Source of the DNA: CAVSNH01 sp963729275 | Lineage (GTDB): Bacteria; Actinomycetota; Acidimicrobiia; Acidimicrobiales; RAAP-2 | DNA: 64,000 bases | Reading direction: 5' to 3' | Assembly: GCA_963729275.1 (NCBI GenBank) | Contig: CAVSNH010000014.1 | Coordinates: 1-64,000, forward strand | Shown here: in pieces, positions 60,855 through 64,000 of the stretch | Position numbering within the stretch: position 1 is the first letter of the stretch | How the letters are laid out: each line of letters begins with the position of its first letter | Translations under genes and position numbers: made by a program | The notes under the pieces: generated by a model | Told to the model about the DNA's origin: nothing | Seen by the model: the letters and a program-made list of their open reading frames with translations, nothing else | Database searches by the model: none

Positions 60855-61000
60855 CCGGACCCGGGGTCGGGCCGAAACAGGTGCTGATTATCCTCAACCA
60901 CCCAATCCGTTGCGTCTGGAGTCAGCGACTTCGACACAAGACTCGACCGAAGTATCGGTTTTGATCGGGCTCCGAAAGGGTGTTGTGTCCGTCTAGAAAC

Positions 61001-61702
61001 TCACGTGATGGCGACCCCGTCTGGGTCGTCGCCGACCGTCACTGTCTTCACCACCTTGTTGGTGGAGGTCTTGATGACGCTCACGGTGTTGGACTCCCTG
61101 TTGGCCACGTCGGCGTCCCTTCCGTTGGGGGTGATGGCGACCCCCTGTGAGGCGTCGCCGACCGTCACCGTCTTCACCACCGTGTTGGTGGAGGTCTTGA
61201 TGACGCTCACGGTGCCGGAGTTGGCGTTGGCCACGTAGGCGTCCCTTCCGTTGGGGGTGATGGCGATCGCCTCTGGGAGGTCGCCGACCGTCACCGTCTT
61301 CACCACCGTGTTGGTGGAGGTCTGGATGACGCTCACGGTGCCGAGGGCGTTGCCGTTGGTCACGTAGGCGTCGCTCCCGTTGGGGGTGATGGCGACCCCG
61401 TCTGGGTCGCCGCCGATCGTCACCGTCTTCACCACCTTGTTGGTGGAGATCTGGATGACGCTCACAGTGCCGGAGCCGTCGTTGGTCACGTAGGCGTCGC
61501 TCCCGTTGGGGGCGATGGCGACCGCGGCTGCCCCGTCGCCGACCGTCACCGTCTTTACCACCTTGTTGGTGGAGGTCTTGATGACGCTCACGGTGCCGCC
61601 GTAGTTGGCCACGTAAGCGTAAGGGGGTGTCAAGGCAGCCGCTGGTTGCGCTCCCGCGAGCGTCACTGAAAGGACAACGGCAGCCAGTCCAGCCAGCAAC
61701 AC
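61001..61702 (-). CDS. Secreted YVTN beta-propeller protein, 3' truncated
   Basis: A 233-residue exported protein of five near-identical YVTN repeats of about 43 residues, each containing GTVSVIKTSTNKVVKTVTVG and AITPNGSDAYVTN. A signal peptide (LLAGLAAVVLSVTLAGAQPA) begins at GTG 61702. The protein stops mid-repeat (DPDGVAIT then TGA), whereas propellers need six to seven complete blades, so the 3' end has been lost. The repeats are also close to identical at DNA level, making copy-number change likely. Confidence 0.82.
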   Translation of the reverse strand: MLLAGLAAVVLSVTLAGAQPAAALTPPYAYVANYGGTVSVIKTSTNKVVKTVTVGDGAAAVAIAPNGSDAYVTNDGSGTVSVIQISTNKVVKTVTIGGDPDGVAITPNGSDAYVTNGNALGTVSVIQTSTNTVVKTVTVGDLPEAIAITPNGRDAYVANANSGTVSVIKTSTNTVVKTVTVGDASQGVAITPNGRDADVANRESNTVSVIKTSTNKVVKTVTVGDDPDGVAIT

Positions 61703-61705
61703 CGA

Positions 61706-62085
61706 TAGCAGTACCGGCCCTCATCGCTAACCGGGACAATCGGGACCCAACACGTTGCGCCATGGCAGCACCTCCAGAGACAATCGTCTACTCGTCCATG
61801 CTGAGCCCATGGAATGCGGCGACCATAGCCGGAAGTCCTTACTCCAACGGGATGTCCAGCCTCATCGGCGCTCTCCACGGTCATGTCACTACATTCGTGG
61901 CCTCAACCTCGCCAAAGTGACCGACGGACACCGTGGATGGGAATCGGCGTCGGGAGCACCGACCCGAGCACCGCTCATAATCATCGCCTCCTGCGCCCCC
62001 TGGGTGAGGCTGGGTCAGCAAGCTCCCGACCGGCATCGCTCTGGGCCGTCGTGTGGGCCTCGGTTGCCCATAAGCCAGTTATCCA
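61706..62085. other. Intergenic gap beside the intron
   Basis: 380 bp between the propeller gene and the 3' end of the group II intron. This would be the intron's 3' exon; no gene or terminator is recognisable. Confidence 0.4.
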
Positions 62086-62125
62086 GTCGAGTAGCCGGGG
62101 GGAATCGCACCCCCCGGCTCTCACA

Positions 62126-62150
62126 GAACCGGACGTGAACCTCTCGGCTC
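62126..62150 (-). ncRNA. Group II intron domain V, shortened
   Basis: The minus strand has GAGCCGAGAGG then TTCACGTCCGGTTC, where GAGCCG pairs with CGGTTC and the conserved ACGT bulge region is visible. Domain V is normally 34 nt; this one is 25 nt, so about nine bases of the distal stem-loop are missing. It is followed by a domain VI-like stem (AGCCGGGGGG with TCCCCCCGGCT, 62093-62119). Confidence 0.6.
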
Positions 62151-63422
62151 ATCCGGCTCTTGCGGGTCGGTTGGGAGTGGCTGCGAGAAGGTGCCAGTGG
62201 GCGAAGAGCCGGGGATTGCGCTGTTGTTCCGAACGCAACCGGTCCTTGCCAGCTGAGGCTTCCCTCGCAGTCGCTTGAACTTCTGCATGGCCCATCTGAC
62301 CAGATGCTCGTCGATGCGCCGTGCGATGGAATACAACTCGGAGCGATAGAAGGCCCCGTAGTAGTTGATCCAGCCTCGGACCTGGGGGTTGATGGCCCAG
62401 GCGATGCCGGACAGGTCCGTGCCACTGCGACGGTTGAGGTGCCAGTCCCTGATCTGCTTGCCCTTCGCCTTCTTCGCCTGGGCGCTCATGGCTGGAAGGA
62501 AGCTCGTGAAGAACCCCCGCCGACCCTTGGCCAGACGACCCCGGAAGGTGTAGCCGAGGAAGTCGAAGCTGGTGTGCTCGAAGTCCTTGCGGCGTTTCGT
62601 GTCCTGGCAGTACACGACCTTCGTCTTCTCGGGGTGCAGATCGAGTCCAACGGACCCGAGCCGTTTCGCGAGTTGGGCCCACAGATGTAGGGCCTTTGCC
62701 TCGGTGTCGCAGTGGATGACCACGTCATCCGCGTAGCGCTCGAATGGACTGCCGGGGTGGTCCCGGTCCATCCACTTGTCGAACGCGTAGTGCATGAAGA
62801 GGTTGGCGAGCAGCGGGGAGATCGGGGACCCTTGCGGGGTTCCCTTCTCTCGTGGCAGAAGGGTCCCGTCTGGCATCTGCATGGGGGCGGTGAGCCACCG
62901 TTCGATGTAGAGCAGGACCCAGCGTTGGTCGGTGTGGTGAGCCACCGCTTTGAGCAACAGATCGTGGGGAACGCTGTCGAAGAAGGCTCGGACGTCGATG
63001 TCCAACACCCAGTCCTTCTTCCAACAGCGCTGACGAGTAACGGCCAGGGCGTCATGGGCACTTCGCCCCGGACGATAGCCATAGCTGTCATGGTGGAAGA
63101 TCGGCTCAAGCTCCTCTTCCAGCAGCATCGCTGCTGTCGTCTGGGCGATGCGGTCCACCGTGTTCGGCACCCCCGACACCCTGACCCCTTCCCCATGGTC
63201 CTTCGGTATCTCCACCGCCCGCACCGGCCCGGGGAAGTAGCTCCCCGAGCTCATCCGGTTCCACAGCTTGTAGAGGTTGTCCCTCTCGTCGTCCGCAAAC
63301 CGTTCGATGCTGACCGCGTCCACCCCCGGTGCTCCGTCGTTCGCCTGGACCTTCATCCACGCCTCGTAGACGAGGCGCTTTCGAATCTCAAACGACTTCA
63401 TTCCCAACGGTGGTCCCTCCAT
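62149..63422 (-). CDS. ltrA: Group II intron reverse transcriptase/maturase, C-terminal frameshift
   Basis: Fingers-palm reverse transcriptase: NDGAPGVDAVSIERF (RT0/RT1), RAVEIPKDHGEGVRVSGVPN, DSYGYRPGRSAHDAL (RT2-3), LDIDVRAFFDSVPH, KGTPQGSPISPLLANLFMHY, and the catalytic FERYADDVVIH (YADD at 230-233). Maturase/X-domain text follows (FLGYTFRGR, RGWINYYGAFYRSEL). Near 62250 the frame slips: the family C-terminus NPRLFAHWHLLA lies in the frame that ends at 62149, while the uninterrupted frame runs to 62121 with unrelated text. Start ATG 63422 follows GGGGGAGGAG. Confidence 0.9.
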
Positions 63423-64000
63423 CAGCTCCTCCCCCGAAGGGTTGACTGATGGGTGACCTGGCCTGCCCAGCCCCTTCGCTCCAGCCCCATTACCGAGCCT
63501 TCATCGCTACTACGAGCTGGTCCGCCTCTGTGCCTCGCATCGGTACTCTCACCCGGGCGGCCGTGGCCACACGGGGGTTCTCCCTCTCGACGACCAGGGG
63601 GGGCCGATAGCACCCATTTCGACTGGCCGTTCAATATCGAGACGACAGATTCTCCTGTTCCATGCCAGGGCCTGCAACGAGCTCACGCCACCTTTACACC
63701 GGACACCACCAGGGCCACATACAGGCAGCTCCCTGGCTGCGGACACGCCGAAGGGCGCGCCCTTGTCCCGAGGCGGGCGTGCTGGCCTCGGTTTCGATGT
63801 CATCGTTCACATTCTCGATGCGTCGGCAGTGGTTCACACATGTTCGTCTTCTCGTTGCTCACCTGACCCGCTGATCGCGAGCCTTCTCCGCAGTCGCTTC
63901 CCACCCCAGCTCTTGACCGGCATGACACTGCGGCGGTTTGGGATCTCCGCCTGCACGGCGAACCCGGAGGGCCTCCCTCCATCCCTGACACAGCACGGTT

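Larger units (their letters stand above)
62086..64000 (-). mobile_element. Group II intron, 5' end beyond or near the window edge
   Basis: A maturase gene followed by recognisable domains V and VI on the minus strand, with about 580 bp of structured non-coding sequence upstream of the reading frame (63423-64000) that has the look of intron domains I-IV (for example AACATGTGTGAACCACTGCC and CCTCGGGACAAGGGCGC). The exact 5' boundary (GUGYG-type) was not found; GTGCTGTGTC at the very edge is a weak candidate. Intron RNA plus maturase would splice and retrohome; here the maturase is frameshifted. Confidence 0.75.

Noticed and set aside
61001..61640. Regular DNA repeats that could suggest a CRISPR array
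   Set aside because: Period (~130 bp) and content encode YVTN beta-propeller blades; there are no short repeats with variable spacers and no cas genes.

Overview
The window reads as chromosomal DNA of a GC-rich actinobacterium, most likely an Acidimicrobiia-type soil or water lineage. The evidence is the gene style (frequent GTG starts, many 4-base ATGA/GTGA overlaps), SCP2-type thiolases with DUF35 partners, a PPOX/F420-type oxidoreductase, and a small protein at 56876 that opens with the WWQASDGKWYPPE motif, which I associate with Acidimicrobiia. The taxonomic call is inference; no rRNA is present.

Layout. 1-1.9 kb: the end of an integrative element (excisionase-like gene, tyrosine recombinase) abutting the 3' end of tRNA-Glu(CTC), next to tRNA-Gln(CTG). 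2.0-9.7 kb: a FAD oxidoreductase/phosphonatase-like hydrolase pair; then, on the minus strand, two DUF35 proteins, two SCP2-like thiolases (four genes coupled by 4-base overlaps), a small ferredoxin, gltX and a YdcF-like protein. 10-16.3 kb: a divergent sulfatase behind a long palindrome, then PPOX, SDR, DapB-like and ABC exporter genes. 16.6-24.6 kb: a lipoprotein, two tandem secreted four-cysteine proteins, TetR, a short orphan gene, MFS, HdeD-like, SDR and an orphan Fe-type ABC ATPase. 24.7-32 kb: two double-hotdog thioesterases coupled to a frameshifted SDR, a GH13 glucosidase, an XRE-like protein and an SRAP protein. 32-41 kb: mixed housekeeping genes (ABC-2 pair, M50-CBS protease, PaiB-like) interspersed with eroded genes.

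41-64 kb is accessory in character: small single genes, little operon structure, three IS110-family pieces, a group II intron running off the right edge, and many genes broken by one-base indels or internal deletions. Within it, 41.5-44.4 kb holds small stress-type genes (a membrane protein, a PRC-barrel protein, a SpoIIAA-like remnant, a DevS-type histidine-kinase remnant) with four GGGA-N6-TCCC palindromes resembling DosR/DevR boxes, two of them exactly 22 bp apart. I read this as a decaying dormancy-type regulon.

How the genes may work together: the 6.1-14.2 kb block has the look of acyl-CoA or steroid-like side-chain catabolism (retro-aldolase-type thiolase/DUF35 complexes, ferredoxin, SDR, PPOX, sulfatase), extended by the thioesterase/SDR operon at 24.7-27.2 kb. 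The 2.0-3.8 kb pair fits aminophosphonate breakdown. No CRISPR array, rRNA or complete new defence system was found. The strongest leads are the palindrome-marked regulon, the thiolase/DUF35 quartet with its divergent operator, a secreted four-cysteine family present three times, and a duplicated small-protein module around a pentapeptide-repeat gene.
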